Notes under the pieces: generated by a model
The model's input: the letters and a program-made list of their open reading frames with translations, nothing else
Databases searched by the model: none
What the model was told of the DNA's origin: nothing
Position numbers and translations under genes: made by a program
In this document: one piece after another, positions 47,900 through 59,832 of the stretch
Position numbering within the stretch: the stretch's first letter is position 1
Layout: each line of letters begins with the position of its first letter
Assembly: GCA_019787685.1 (NCBI GenBank)
Contig: JAHNUO010000043.1
Location: 1 to 64,000, forward strand
Direction: 5' to 3'
Length of the DNA: 64,000 nt
From: Chiua virens
Taxonomy: Eukaryota > Basidiomycota > Agaricomycetes > Boletales > Boletaceae

Positions 47900-49458
47900 A
47901 TGGAGGTCACGTTTGGTGGAAAGTACAGGCTCGAGGAAGAAATCGCCAACGGTGGCTGTGGTCAGTCTTTCTTTGCTGTCCTCGTCTACCCCCTCACGTT
48001 CAAACGCAGGCTCTGTCTTCCTCGGCGTACACACCATAGCGGGCAAGGAAGTCGCTATCAAACTCGAACCTGCCATACCCCGCTCCCTCACATCTCCCCT
48101 TCGCCAAGAATCCAAAGTATACAAGTCTCTCATGGGTGGGCCAGGCGTACCCTGGATCATGTACTCGGGCAAGCAAGGGGACTACAACGTCATGGTCATC
48201 GATCTTCTCGGGCCCTCCTTGGAGGATCTCTTCAAAGTCTGCAACAGACACTTTTCTCTCAAGACCGTTCTTCTCCTAGCCGATCAGCTTGTACGTCTAT
48301 TTCCTTGTCTCCACCTCGACGCCACATCAATATTAATTTATCCACGCTCATTTTTCGTTGCCTAGTTGTCGCGCCTTGAATTTATTCATTCCCGTTCATT
48401 TATACATCGCGACGTAAAACCTGCCAATTTCGTCATGGGCCTGCCTTCTTCTCCGACCACCTCCATCGTCAATGTCATCGACTTTGGTCTCGCACGTCGC
48501 TTCAGGGATTCTAGGACAGGCGATCACCTTCCTTACAAACAAGAAGGAAAGCATGGTGTAGGCACCAGCCTTTTCGCTAGTTTAAACGCTCATCGCGGTG
48601 TCGGTGCGTATAACGTCGCTTGAACGATTTATATCCGCTCATACTACCGTCACAGAATGTGCTCGTCGTGATGACCTCGAGTCCCTTGCGTATATGCTCA
48701 TTTACTTCCTCCGTGGGACCCTACCCTGGAGAAAGCTACGTGCACCAACGGTATCACAGACATGGGACCTTATTTTGCAGGCCAAGTTGGACGCTATTGG
48801 CCCTTTATTACCTCAGTCATCACCGGATCTTGTTTATCAAGAACAATTGGAAAAGGAGGAACAACCGCTTCGCAACGATGCGCCTTCGTTGCAAGACAAT
48901 CTGGAACACGAGGAAACACATTCTGTTGTCGAAAAATCTAGGGCTTTCCCCTCAATCGCCGTCCGCGAGACTCCGCGTCATCCCCGTACTCGCTCACAGC
49001 CCCGTACTCCTATACGTTCCTGCTCACGAGCCCCTTCTCCAATTCCTCCCGAATCCCCCACACCTTCTCCAATGCGTCACCGTCATCACCGTAGAGAATC
49101 CTCTGCTTCTTACCATTCAGACGCTCATCAAGACCCTGACCCCTACTTGCCACCACCCACTATTCCGATGACTGCCACCCTCCCCGTCGAATTCACCCTC
49201 TTTCTCACCTATTCCTTGTCTCTTTCCTTTACCGACCTTCCCGACTACGATGGTCTACGCGACATGTTCCGCAGTTTGGGTCGTCGTTCGGGTGTTCGCT
49301 ACCCTGACGACTCTATACCTGATGATAGGACCGCAACCGAATTTGATTGGGTGCGCAAGGCAAGAAAGGGTGCTGATCACCACCGCACTCATCGAGTTCG
49401 TGTATGTGAGGCATGTAACGCTGCCGCTCATGGGGTTACTGAGAGGCGGTGGCGCTAG
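47900..49458 (+). CDS. Casein kinase 1-like protein kinase, intact copy with unusual insert
   Basis: Exons 47900-47960, 48010-48290, 48366-48603 and 48656-49458 sum to 1383 nt, 460 residues plus stop. The CK1 landmarks run in order: [118 protein letters not shown] and PDYDGLRDMFRSLG. Deviations: KPAN instead of KPDN, and TSLFAS where CK1 has TARYAS in the activation segment. A Pro/Ser/Arg-rich insert of about 110 residues separates two C-lobe helices. Such divergent CK1-like genes are expanded in Agaricomycetes. Activity is uncertain. The 3' end lies beyond the tandem array. Confidence 0.82.
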
Positions 49459-51141
49459 TTGGGGACGCATGTGGGGACTGTTCGTCGACGTCGTCAAGCT
49501 GTCCTGCTGCTTGCTGGGCTACCGGTCAATACCGTGGAGTACCGTTTCTTATGAGGGACCCGTTCGGTATCTCAGTATATCATCGCTGTGGTTGCCCTCC
49601 TTGTTGGAAGGGCGTCAGGGTGAGTTGATGGTTGGTCCTGTTGTGTTGGTCACTGACCTTGTAATAATCGGTTGTTGCAGTCCTCACTCGGGCGAGTAGC
49701 TCCCCGACACTATACCCTGGGATTGTCTCCAGACGATCTTCAAACCGCATTCCCTGGTCCGTCTTTGGCTTTCTGAGACGTCTCTCTTTCCCCCACTCGA
49801 CCCCTCCCACCACCCATGGTCGCTGTTGTGTCCCTGTATTCCTCCCCATTTCCATTTATCCTCGTTTTAAAGTGCTTACAAGATATATCCACAACAACTT
49901 GAACGTAGGTTTGTCATCATTTTGGCTGTGTGCACGCTTTTTAGGTTTTACTGTTTACTGCTGTTCTGCGTCATAGGGTAATACGTTGTTGTAATGGTTT
50001 CCGATCTTTCTTATCACGGTTCGTCATCCTGTGTTTTTTGGGTTTAGGTTTTCTCCTTCAAGCGACGGGCGTTGTTTATTGACTTGTTATAATACTTGTT
50101 GTATCTGCGGCAAGACATAGAATTGCGTCAAACATTCAAACTCAAATGTGTGTACCTCAATCGATCTGACGTTGAAACCGTACTCGAAGCAGCTCGTTCG
50201 TCCATCCTACAGACCAGCACGTTTGATGCTGTGACTAAAGGAACTTGCGGAACAGTCCTCCTATATGGATGGCTGTTGACCTAGACATCGGAGTGGTGAA
50301 GTAGAGGCTGTGAACATAGCCATGACGGGTTGCTGCCTTTACCCCATAGTTGGAGGCAATACTAGAGGCACTTGTGTGTCATCAGACGCGATATCAAACA
50401 GGGCTTAGACTGACTCCTACGTCTGTGGCAAGTGTTGCATCCGTGTCGATCACGCGGCTTCATGCCACCAGATTCCAGATTATCTCGTTCATCGACACGC
50501 CCTTTACACAATGGGACACGTCCATGATTGTAGGGCTCAGCACTAGCATTCCCTCACCTCGGGATACCATCCTCCATGGCGTCGCGCTCGTGCATACACG
50601 CTCGCCAGTCGCGACGGTACACGGTGCACCACGATGCTATGTGCGTGATGGATTGCCCTGGGGTACTCACTCGCTTGACAGGCCCGCCGAGGCGCCCAGT
50701 GTCCTGCACGTGTCGGAGTCGCCCACGCAATACGGTTTTCCCTCTGCCGGCGAATGCGCTCCAAGTTCATGAAGCGCACGCCAGAGGAGACTGAGCCACT
50801 CGAAAGTCGGGGACTCGGATGGAAACAAGGCGATGAAAAAAAACTTGAAGCGCGTGCAGGATGTGATGACGTCGTGTCTACCGCGGGCACCAATTCAAGT
50901 GGGTGGAATCAAGGTATTGTTGAGCTATGCGGACCATGTGAGATTTAGATGCGACATGCTCGAGGTGTACATGGTCTGTAGGTCTCTCAATGCAAGCATC
51001 TGGGTCTAGAGCACCATCACAGTGAGATCCAAATAGACATGACAGAGATACCAGTAGATAATGACAGGTGATACCTTGCATTTCAGTGAGATGGTAGGGT
51101 ATGTAGGATAGAAAAACAATGCAGACATGAAAAGATACTAA
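49459..51141. other. Single-copy flank between kinase and NLR4
   Basis: About 1.7 kb without a recognised gene. The first few hundred bases should hold the kinase 3' UTR and contain a possible intron (GGTGAG near 49619 to TTGCAG near 49680). From about 51060 the sequence becomes similar to the 3' flank of NLR1-3. The open frames in between are short and have no family features I can name. Confidence 0.45.
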
Positions 51142-54100
51142 TTATGACTTCCAACAAGTAATCCATGACTCTCCAGATAATGAACTATCAATATCAATTT
51201 GGAATGCTCCATGAGGAGATATAATCAAGGAAAGGGGAGGAAGGTAAAAGGAACTAAATCGAAGCCAAGGAGCAACCCAACCATAACAAAGATCATGGGA
51301 AAAAATCCAGCCATCATGATCAAGAAACTGACCAAAAGAAAGAAGTTGATGTACCCTCCACACCTTGATAGAGTTATCAGCAGACACAGAGATAATATGG
51401 TCACCATTGGGTGAAAAAGATACTGAGTAGATATAGGAACCACCATGGCCCTGGAAGGGACCTGCTATAAGGTGACCAGTGGCTGCATCCCAGATCCTGA
51501 TGGTGTTGTCATGAGAGCCAGAGACAATGTTCTTTCCATCAGGTGAATAGCCAACAGATGTGACCAAATCTGTGTGCCCCTGGAATGGACTTCCTATGGG
51601 CTCACCAGTGGCTGCATCCCAGATCCTGATGGTGTTGTCATGAGAGCCAGAGACAATGTTCTTTCCATCAGGTGAATAGCCAACAGATGTGACCAGAGAT
51701 GTGTGCCCCTGGAATGGACTTCCTATGGGCTGACCAGTGGCTGCATCCCAGATCCTGATGGTCTTGTCCCAAGAGCCAGAGACAATGTTCTTTCCATCAG
51801 GTGAATAGCCAACAGATGTGACAAAATGTGTGTGCCCCTGGAATGGACTTCCTATGGGCTCACCAGTGGCTGCATCCCAGATCCTGATGGTCTCGTCAAA
51901 AGAGCCAGAGACAATGTTCTTTCCATCAGGTGAATAGCCAACAGATGTGACCCAATGTGTGTGCCCCTGGAATGGACTTCCTATGGGCTGACCAGTGGCT
52001 GCATCCCAGATCCTGATGGTGTTGTCACCAGAGCCAGAGACAATGTTCCTTCCATCAGGTGAATAGCCAACAGATGTGACACACTCTGTGTGCCCCTGGA
52101 ATGGACTTCCTATAAGCTGACCAGTGGCTACATCCCAGATCCTGATGGTGTTGTCATGAGAGCCAGAGACAATGTTCTTTCCATCAGGTGAATAGCCAAC
52201 AGATGTGACCAGAGATGTGTGCCCCTGGAATGGACTTCCTATGGGCTGACCAGTGGCTGCATCCCAGATCCTGATGGTCTTGTCATCAGAGCCAGAGACA
52301 ATGTTCTTTCCATCAGGTGAATAGCCAACAGATGTGACCCAATTTGTGTGCCCCTGGAATGGACTTCCTATGGGCTGACCAGTGGCTGCATCCCAGATCC
52401 TGATGGTGTTGTCATCAGAGCCAGAGACAATGTTCTTTCCATCAGGTGAATAGCAAACAGATGTGACCACAGATGTGTGCCCCTGGAATGGACTTCCTAT
52501 GGGCTGACCAGTGGCTGCATCCCAGATCCTGATGGTGTTGTCAAGAGAGCCAGAGACAATGTTCTTTCCATCAGGTGAATAGCCAACAGATGTGACCCAA
52601 TCTGTGTGCCCCTGGAATGGACTTCCTATGGGCTGACCAGTGGCTGCATCCCAGATCCTGATGGTGTTGTCCCAAGAGCCAGAGACAATGTTCTTTCCAT
52701 CAGGTGAATAGCCAACAGATGTGACCCAATGTGTGTGCCCCTGGAATGGACTTCCTATGGGCTGACCAGTGGCTGCATCCCAGATCCTGATGGTGTTGTC
52801 ATCAGAGCCAGAGACAATGTTCTTTCCATCAGGTGAATAGCCAACAGATGTGACAGAATCTGTGTGCCCCTGGAATGGACTTCCTATGGGCTGACCAGTG
52901 GCTGCATCCCAGATCCTGATGGTCCTGTCATTGGAGCCAGAGACAATGTTCTTTCCATCAGGTGAATAGCCAACAGATGTGACAGAATGTGTGTGCCCCT
53001 GGAATGGACTTCCTATGGGCTGACCAGTGGCTGCATCCCAGATCCTGATGGTCCCATTTCCAGAGCCAGAGACAACATGCCTACAATCTGGTAAATAACC
53101 AACAGAGGTCACAGCACCACTATGTCCATGCAGGGTATGAACATCTGCTGGCCAATTGGCTGGATGTCCAGTGCTCATTGAAGCATGCTTCAAAAGTTGG
53201 CCAAGCCACAGCTTACAAAGTGGTGAATTGAAGGGGGTCTGGGGCATGGCTGACAGATATAGATGGGGGGTGGATTGTCTTAGCAAGGGTGAGAACACCT
53301 GGATGAATCGGGATCCTTCTGAAGCAAGAGTTGAAATCTCTGAGTCCTAACACCAAGTTTTTAGTAAGTCAACTGGTCCCATTGTTTGATCTTACCTTAG
53401 GTTGAGTCCAATGTTGAAGGGCAATGCATGTCTGTAGGGCAGAGGAAATGGGAGATGCTGATGAGAGGGAGAGGAGGCTGATGACTTCAAGCCAGTAGGG
53501 AAAACAGCTTTTGAAGAACAATGTGATTTCAACACTTAAGTCTGAGCTGCAGCTGGTATGTTGTAGATGGTCCATCCAGTACAGACAGGAGTATGACAGG
53601 TGAGGGGGAATGGCCCCATCCACACAGCCAGACAAATCAGAGATTTTGTCGTTAAGGATCCGGGAGTCAGTAAGGCCACATATGTTGAACTTGAGCATGC
53701 GACGCATGCACGCAAGTGATGCTTGTCCAAGAGTGAGGGAATGCTGGGGTAAGAATGGGACATGGAAAACTGAACTGCGCTTGCTGTCACGTAAGAAGTC
53801 ATAGAAGGAGGCATGAAGTGGGCGGACAGGCTTCCGGTCATCGCAAGCCCCATCCAGCAGGGATGCAAGAGATGAAACTATAGCTCGGACATCTACTGGG
53901 ACATCTATTGGAACGTCTTCCAGAGTGATCTTCAGGTGTCCACGAAAGAGATCCGAAAGGGAAGGAAGTGGGAGTGGTTCCTTGAGAGCGAGCACGACAC
54001 CCATTACCTGTCGGAACCGATCTTGTTCAGGCGCCGATTTGAATAGCTGTAGCAGCACGGTCTTGTATAGCTCGTCCAATGGGTAGCCAACTTCAGTCCG

Positions 54101-56430
54101 GTGGGTCTTCAAGAGAATTTCGAGTCGGGCAGATTGTCCGAGTCCAATTGAACCGAATCCCTGAATGAACTTGCACGCAGTAGCCGCCCACTGGAAGAGA
54201 TGTTGGGAATGATGGACAAGCAGTCGACACCAGTCCTGGTTCGACAAGTCAAGTTCCGAGGAACATTCATCGAGAGAATGTCGGATAAACTTCTGGATGT
54301 CTGCGTCGACCATTGGTTCTGAGATCTCGGTCATTTTTTTATGGGCTAAGCGTGGACCCGGCGGAAGTTTGGCAAGAATGTCATTTTCGGGACGAGTCGT
54401 GATCAGGAAGCGCAGGTTGGACGGGAATGATGTTTCGGTTACCAGTCTGGAGATGGCGAGTAGAAGTTGTTGGCGACTAGCCTGGTCACCGCACTCGTCA
54501 AGCGCATCGATGACCACCACTAGAGGGCCGATAGCCTGGATGTGCTTGCTAGGTTCGATGATCAGTCGTTCCAACTGCTCCTTGGGTACTTCTGACGTGC
54601 GAAGTGATCGACTTTCCCCCACGACCTTCCACAGGGCGGACTTGTATTCGGCGTCAAGATCACAGAGGTCGCGTGCAACAGTACTGAACAAATTGGTCGG
54701 GTTCCGGCGAGCGACATCCGTCCTTGCGAAACAGTACGACGAGACGAGCCTCTTATGCCCATCAAACCATCGCGCAATCGAATGAGCCACCGCAGATTTG
54801 CCCGATCCCGCGAGACCGGTGAGAAGACACACTCGTGGAGCATCCTCTGTGGGATTGCTGAGGATCTCACGAAGTTCCCGTAACATCTCCTCCCGAGTCC
54901 CTGCAAGACAACCCTTGTCCTCATCGTACCTGGCGCCTTTCGCGTAAGGCATGTCGTCCAGGTCCTTGTCCTCTACTGTGAATCATAGACATGAACATCT
55001 AATCGCAGTTCGATCGAGTAAAGCTCACCAGTCTGCTGGATGAGCTTATCACTGTGCTCAATGACGCTCATCATACGAACGACCGTGATCCCGGTCTGTA
55101 GTTCGACTCCCTGCAAAAACGCATTTCTAAGTGCTTGAAGCTTGCTCTGATAATCCACGATCATTGCATTGATATCTGAGAATGCGTACTTGACCATACG
55201 AGTTGCTATACAAAGCGGTGAGCTCGGGAGATCATAAAGTAGTGGATGATCCTACGGAAACTTTTGTGCTCGGCGTAGTCACGGATAAAGTAGGCGCACT
55301 CCATCAACTGTTGGGTCAGGACCTTAAGAGGATCGACATGTGCCTTGACTGCCTTCAACGGGTCGGCGTCTTTAACGAATGCCAAGACGTCACCCATGGT
55401 TCCCGCTAAGCAAGTGATTTGGTCGTCGCGATCCTTTTGACTTACAAGCGCCTGCGTCAAACATCGCAACCGTCAGGAATAGCACAAGGATCTGATATTA
55501 GATAAACCAGACCTTGTGCGCAACTGAGATAACTGACCAAGCCAGCGAGGTATATGGGTGAATCTGCGTGGCAATGAGACCAAGAGAGGTCGCGACGCTG
55601 AGTAGAAAAGTACCTCTGCGATACCAGTCACAATCTGATCAAAGAGTTTTATCCTCTGCAATAGGACATTCCACGTCGTCGCGAAGGTCTGTGAGTTGTT
55701 CACAACCTGTGTGGCTGTATCGAGCGCAGAGGGGGTGGGATGCATCGCTTCAGCTGCTTGTTTCGCCGCATCGACAGCATACTCAGCCTGACGCTCGTCC
55801 GCATCGAGGGGCTGGCGAGAGTCGGCAGTGAATATAAACTTGAATGTGAAATCGGCAGCGGAAGAATCGGCAGCCTTAGAGGGATCCTTGTGAATATGTT
55901 CTTCGAACACTGCGAGCGAGATTACTGTCAGTAGAAGATGCCATAAAGATTCGTCATACGGTTGTCATTCAATTTCGATATGACTTGTCCGATAGTATAG
56001 GTCAGATTTCCAACAACTTCATCCTGTTTGCCCGGTATGCGGTGGTTCCGGTAGATCTTGACGACAAGGACAGACGCATCATCTCCGTTGCTGATACCAT
56101 TGAGTCTCTCGTGTGCACCAAAGGGCGTCTACTCACAAATGGATCTTGTCATCCCACAAAACACCATTCTCCGTCTGCTTCGTCTTTTTCGTCGATCGCA
56201 ACGTATCGCCCAGTGAAAACTCAACGTAGTATTGCCTTGCTAAGCCAAACTTTTTGGGAGTTTTTCGAGTACTAAGCTCGATGCCTGAAAGAGGATTAAC
56301 TCGCATGGAACAGAGGTTCCAGTGTTACAACCAACCTGTGAGAGTTATGGAATTTGCGCTGGACACACTGATTAGCAAGTTAGAAAAAAATGTATGAAGG
56401 AAGTAGGTAGCCATACATGGTTGGATTCAT
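51142..56430 (-). CDS. NLR4: diverged C2-like / helical / NACHT / 14x WD40 STAND receptor
   Basis: Lies outside the triplicated unit. ATG at 56430, the same ten-exon logic with in-frame joins checked by eye, and stop at 51142. The C2-like part is clearly diverged (SITLTGIELSTRKTPKKFG, ENGVLWDDKIHF, KQDEVVG). The helical linker keeps IHPYTSLAWSVIS, and the segment before NACHT is longer (SDKLIQQT inserted). Walker A is GLAGSGKS and Walker B VVVIDALDECG. The WD exon and 58-residue tail are almost the same as in NLR1-3. It likely descends from an older duplication of the receptor. Same predicted role. Confidence 0.9.
51322..53127 (-). repeat. WD40 array of NLR4, 14 units of about 129 bp
   Basis: For repeats 2-13, codons 4-5 and 23 read HS/N, DS/D, HW/W, DW/L, SV/D, NW/D, SL/H, EC/G, HW/F, HF/W, SL/H, DL/H. 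These combinations are more varied than in NLR1-3 (Trp, Leu, Phe and Gly at codon 23). The framework DNA of each unit matches that of NLR1-3 almost base for base, although the 5' half of the gene is much more diverged. Confidence 0.93.
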
Positions 56431-57730
56431 GATTCTGACCAGGTTTGTAGCACGGTAGGAGAAGTGCCGCTCGGGAACGGGACTACTGCACGAGGCTGCC
56501 AAATGGGCACAAATGCGGCGATATCATTTTCTATTCTTAGTGCCAACACTTCCGCTCGTACCTCTCCCATCTCAGTTCCGCATCATGCCTACAAGCTTCA
56601 AGTTCCCAGATCAATCTCTTGCCCGACATTTGTCATCCGTCCCCTTTGAATGACGCCAAGCTGCACTTTGAGTGGTCCAACCCCACAGCTCGCCTTGCCA
56701 TCCACAGATCGGGCCAGCCTCCTGCCGAAAGCCCGCAGGACTTTCGCCTAACCGCCCAAGCTAGCTCAGTGTCTTCTCAGTCCTTCTCATTAATAGACCT
56801 ACTGCTTTTGTACGTAGTTCTACTGCAATGATCATTCCCCTCTCTCCCTCGCCCCCCTTGCTCCCACTCTCTCGGCTCCCGGCACGATCAAACGTATTCA
56901 CGCAGAACCACCTCGGCTATTCCTTCGGTCTCCTTACGCGGACCTTACCCTACCACCCAAGGCTGCTGTCCCCGAGGATTCCTGCCAGTGTCTTGCCAGC
57001 TCTACCAAGTCTACGGCACACTCGAATTAGATATTCTTCGCGAACCTGTCACAGTCAAACCCCGCCAAGTAAATTGAAGCCTACCACATTGACTGGAAGG
57101 AATGCGATCGGGACATCGACTGTGACTGTGTGGAGCCTGATGCAAGGTAAAAACTAATCGACACCCAGATCAGGATTCTTGGTAATACTCAGTAGTCAGG
57201 TCAGTACCACTCGTGCTCGTGGGACAGGCTTTCATCGCGTGGTTACGTTGACCAATTTGAACGGACTGCCAAGGCGAAACGCCAATCGCTCCACTCCATG
57301 AAGCTATCGAGGTTTTTTGCTGGGCAGCTCGCAACTGAGCGTGAGGCTCGTTCGGGCCGCTGGCTGTGCTCTAGGTGGTACGTACGCGCCCAACTTGCGC
57401 CAAGGAGGTAGATGTACTGATGGTTGCGATCACAGGCGGAACAATCATTTGTTGCAAACAAAAACCAGTCATCTCGGTTGACACAGCTTCCGAAATTAGT
57501 CCTGCATGCGGTTACACTACTTTAATGGGTCGGAGGTGGGTGATGTACCATAAGGCCAGGGAGCTCGAGTTCAACGTTGGCACGCGGTGATGGAGTTTGT
57601 CGTGCGTTCCCATTCATTGATCCCATCTGTCAAAGAGGAGATAGATTCCTAGATATACCATGCTGCATGATGGCGTCTTGCTGTCCCCATTTTTGTCTTA
57701 TTCTATTCCTCCCCCTGGTGGGTCCAAGGA
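56431..57730. other. Region between NLR4 and phosphate transporter 1; possible unrecognised gene
   Basis: About 1.3 kb holding the divergent promoters of NLR4 (-) and the first transporter (+). On the plus strand an ATG at 56586 (MPTSFKFPDQSLARHL) and fragments such as AAVPEDSCQCLA near 56970 and WKECDRDIDCDCVEPDA near 57105, followed by GGTAAA, hint at a degenerate or multi-exon gene. The pieces do not form one frame, and no family is recognised. Confidence 0.25.
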
Positions 57731-59832
57731 ATGGGCTGGTACGCGGATAGTCAATTCGAGGAGCAGGCATCTTCCAGTGTTCAGAACGATGAGAGGCAAG
57801 ACGTCGTGTACTTGAACGAGCGCCGGCGCACGGCCTTGGCGGAGATTGATAATGCTTCATTCTCGTACGTGCTTTCACTATCGAGTCCTATTATTCCTTC
57901 ATTTCCTACGCCTAGTCGGTTCCACGTCAAGGTTTGTTTGGTAGCGGGTATTGGTTTCTTCACGGATGCGTAGGTCCCATTGTTTTTCTCATGATCACCA
58001 TTGTCGTATCAGACTGACTCTTCAGTTATGATATATTCGCCATTGGCATCGCTGCGACTATGTTGGCTTTTGTCTATGGTTCCCATAGGAAGGATGATCT
58101 TCGTATGTGTCAACCATCCTCTCTTTTCCCGATTATTCTAACACTATTTCATTCAGCGGCGTTCACCCACTGGCAACTTGCGGGTCTTAAATTGGCCACC
58201 CCTGCCGGAAATTTGATTGGACAACTCCTCTTTGGCTTCTTAGCTGATACTCTTGGTCGTAAACGCATGTGTGAGTGAAAAAATAGGCATGCCATAATGC
58301 GCGTTTGACCATGCTGACTAGATGGCGTCGAGCTTACAATCATGATCGTAGCCACGTTGGGACAAGCCATTTCTGGTGGTGGACCCGGTCTTGATATCCT
58401 CGGCGTTCTCATCTTTTGGCGTGTCGTTGTGAGTGTATTGAACTGCCTTTTCGAGGTTATAAACTGCTAACACGAGTCCACCAGCTTGGAATCGGCGTCG
58501 GGGGTGATTATCCGTTGAGTTCCATTATCACGTCCGAGTTTGCTTCCACTCGGATTCGTGGTCGAATGATGACCGCCGTTTTCGCGTTTCAAGGATGGGG
58601 TCAACTCGGTATGTTCAATTCTTCGAGTGCTCTTCTCAAGCTAACGACCCACCAGCTGCTTCTCTCGTTGCACTAGTTGTCGTGACCATTTTCAAAGACG
58701 CCATACAGCATTCAACGAGTCAAGTGGACTACGCTTGGCGGCTCCTGATTGGGCTGGGATGCATCCCTGCCGCTATTGCTGTTTATTTTCGTCTTACAGT
58801 CCCTGAGACACCTCGATTCACCATGGATATCGATCGTCACGTTGGTCGAGCAGCCAATGACATCAAGGATGCCCTGGCGGCAGGCAGATACACTCCATAC
58901 GCCAACAAGGACGACATTTACGAGTCACGCGTGACTGCCCCTCGCGCATCGAAACGTGACTTTTCGGCCCATTTCTCCCAATGGGTGAACTTGAAGGTGC
59001 TTTTGGGTACAGCGTATTCATGGTTCGCACTCGATGTGAGCGCAGAAAAAGCTTGTTGGACAAAAGCTAATTCCGCGCTCAGATCGCCTTTTACACGCTC
59101 ACCCTTGACAATGACTGGATTCTAGGTAGCGTTGGGTTCGGGGTAGTACCCGGCAATGTTTACGAGAGTTTACACAACATCTGCATTGGAAACATCATTG
59201 CAACCGCAGCCGGTTATATTCCCGGGTTTGCAGCATCGTTTCTCGCTATCGATGTCTGGGGACGCAAGCCGATCCAGTTCATGGGATTCACCATCCTGAC
59301 CATCTTGTTCATGATCATGGGTATGCTCGTTGGCTGCTGTAATTGAAATAGCGACTGACACCTTTATCAGGCTTTGCGTACGATCACCTGTCTGGAACAG
59401 CGTTGATTGTCCTGTACTGCCTCGCCAATTTCTTTCAGAATTTCGGGCCCAACACCACGACATTCATCATCCCCGGCGAAGTCTTTCCGACCCGCTACCG
59501 AGCCACCTCATACGGCATCTCCGCAGCTTCTGGTAAACTTGGTGCGGTGATTGCACAGCTCTTGTACGCCGGCGTCAACGCAACGCAGGACCAGCAACGG
59601 CTCTATGTCGTGTACGTCGCCCGAGTCTCGTCCTCTGCCATGCTGCTGATTGCCACGACGTAGCTGGCGGGTGCTTTCGTTCGTCATGTTGACGGGCGTG
59701 TTCTCGACGCTGTTGATCCCTGAGACGAATCAGCGGACATTGGAGGATCTGTCCAATGAAGACCAGGAGAGGTACGTTATGGACACGTTCAGAGGGATTG
59801 AAGGGCCGGCCCCTTGGAAGGGTGAATGTTGA
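57731..59832 (+). CDS. PHO84-type inorganic phosphate:H+ symporter, gene 1
   Basis: A multi-exon gene of about ten short introns; the joins checked keep frame. Order of blocks: [54 protein letters not shown] (MFS loop 2-3 signature), [93 protein letters not shown] and [14 protein letters not shown]. These are typical of fungal high-affinity phosphate transporters (12 membrane segments, central hydrophilic loop, plasma membrane). The start at 57731 gives a short cytosolic N-terminus. The stop is at 59832. Usually induced by phosphate starvation in the family; no PHO4-type element was identified here. Confidence 0.9.

Larger units (their letters stand above)
32100..49285. repeat. Tandem segmental duplication, copy 3 (complete, about 17.2 kb)
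   Basis: The third direct copy starts with the same fusion junction at 32099/32100. It ends where the kinase gene continues into its own C-terminus at about 49285 instead of switching to mago-upstream DNA, so 49285 marks the distal edge of the array. It differs from the other copies by an extra block of about 285 bp at 45252-45545 and by deletions in gene A (near 33868) and gene C (near 36802). Confidence 0.93.

Noticed and set aside
1..49285. Mobile element as the driver of the triplication
   Set aside because: No transposase, LTR or terminal inverted repeat was seen at 15076, 32099 or 49285. The junctions look like plain unequal or end-joining events.
6193..53127. Diversity-generating retroelement as cause of the hypervariable codons
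   Set aside because: No reverse transcriptase or template repeat is visible in the window, and the changes are not limited to adenines. Selection plus repeat exchange is simpler.
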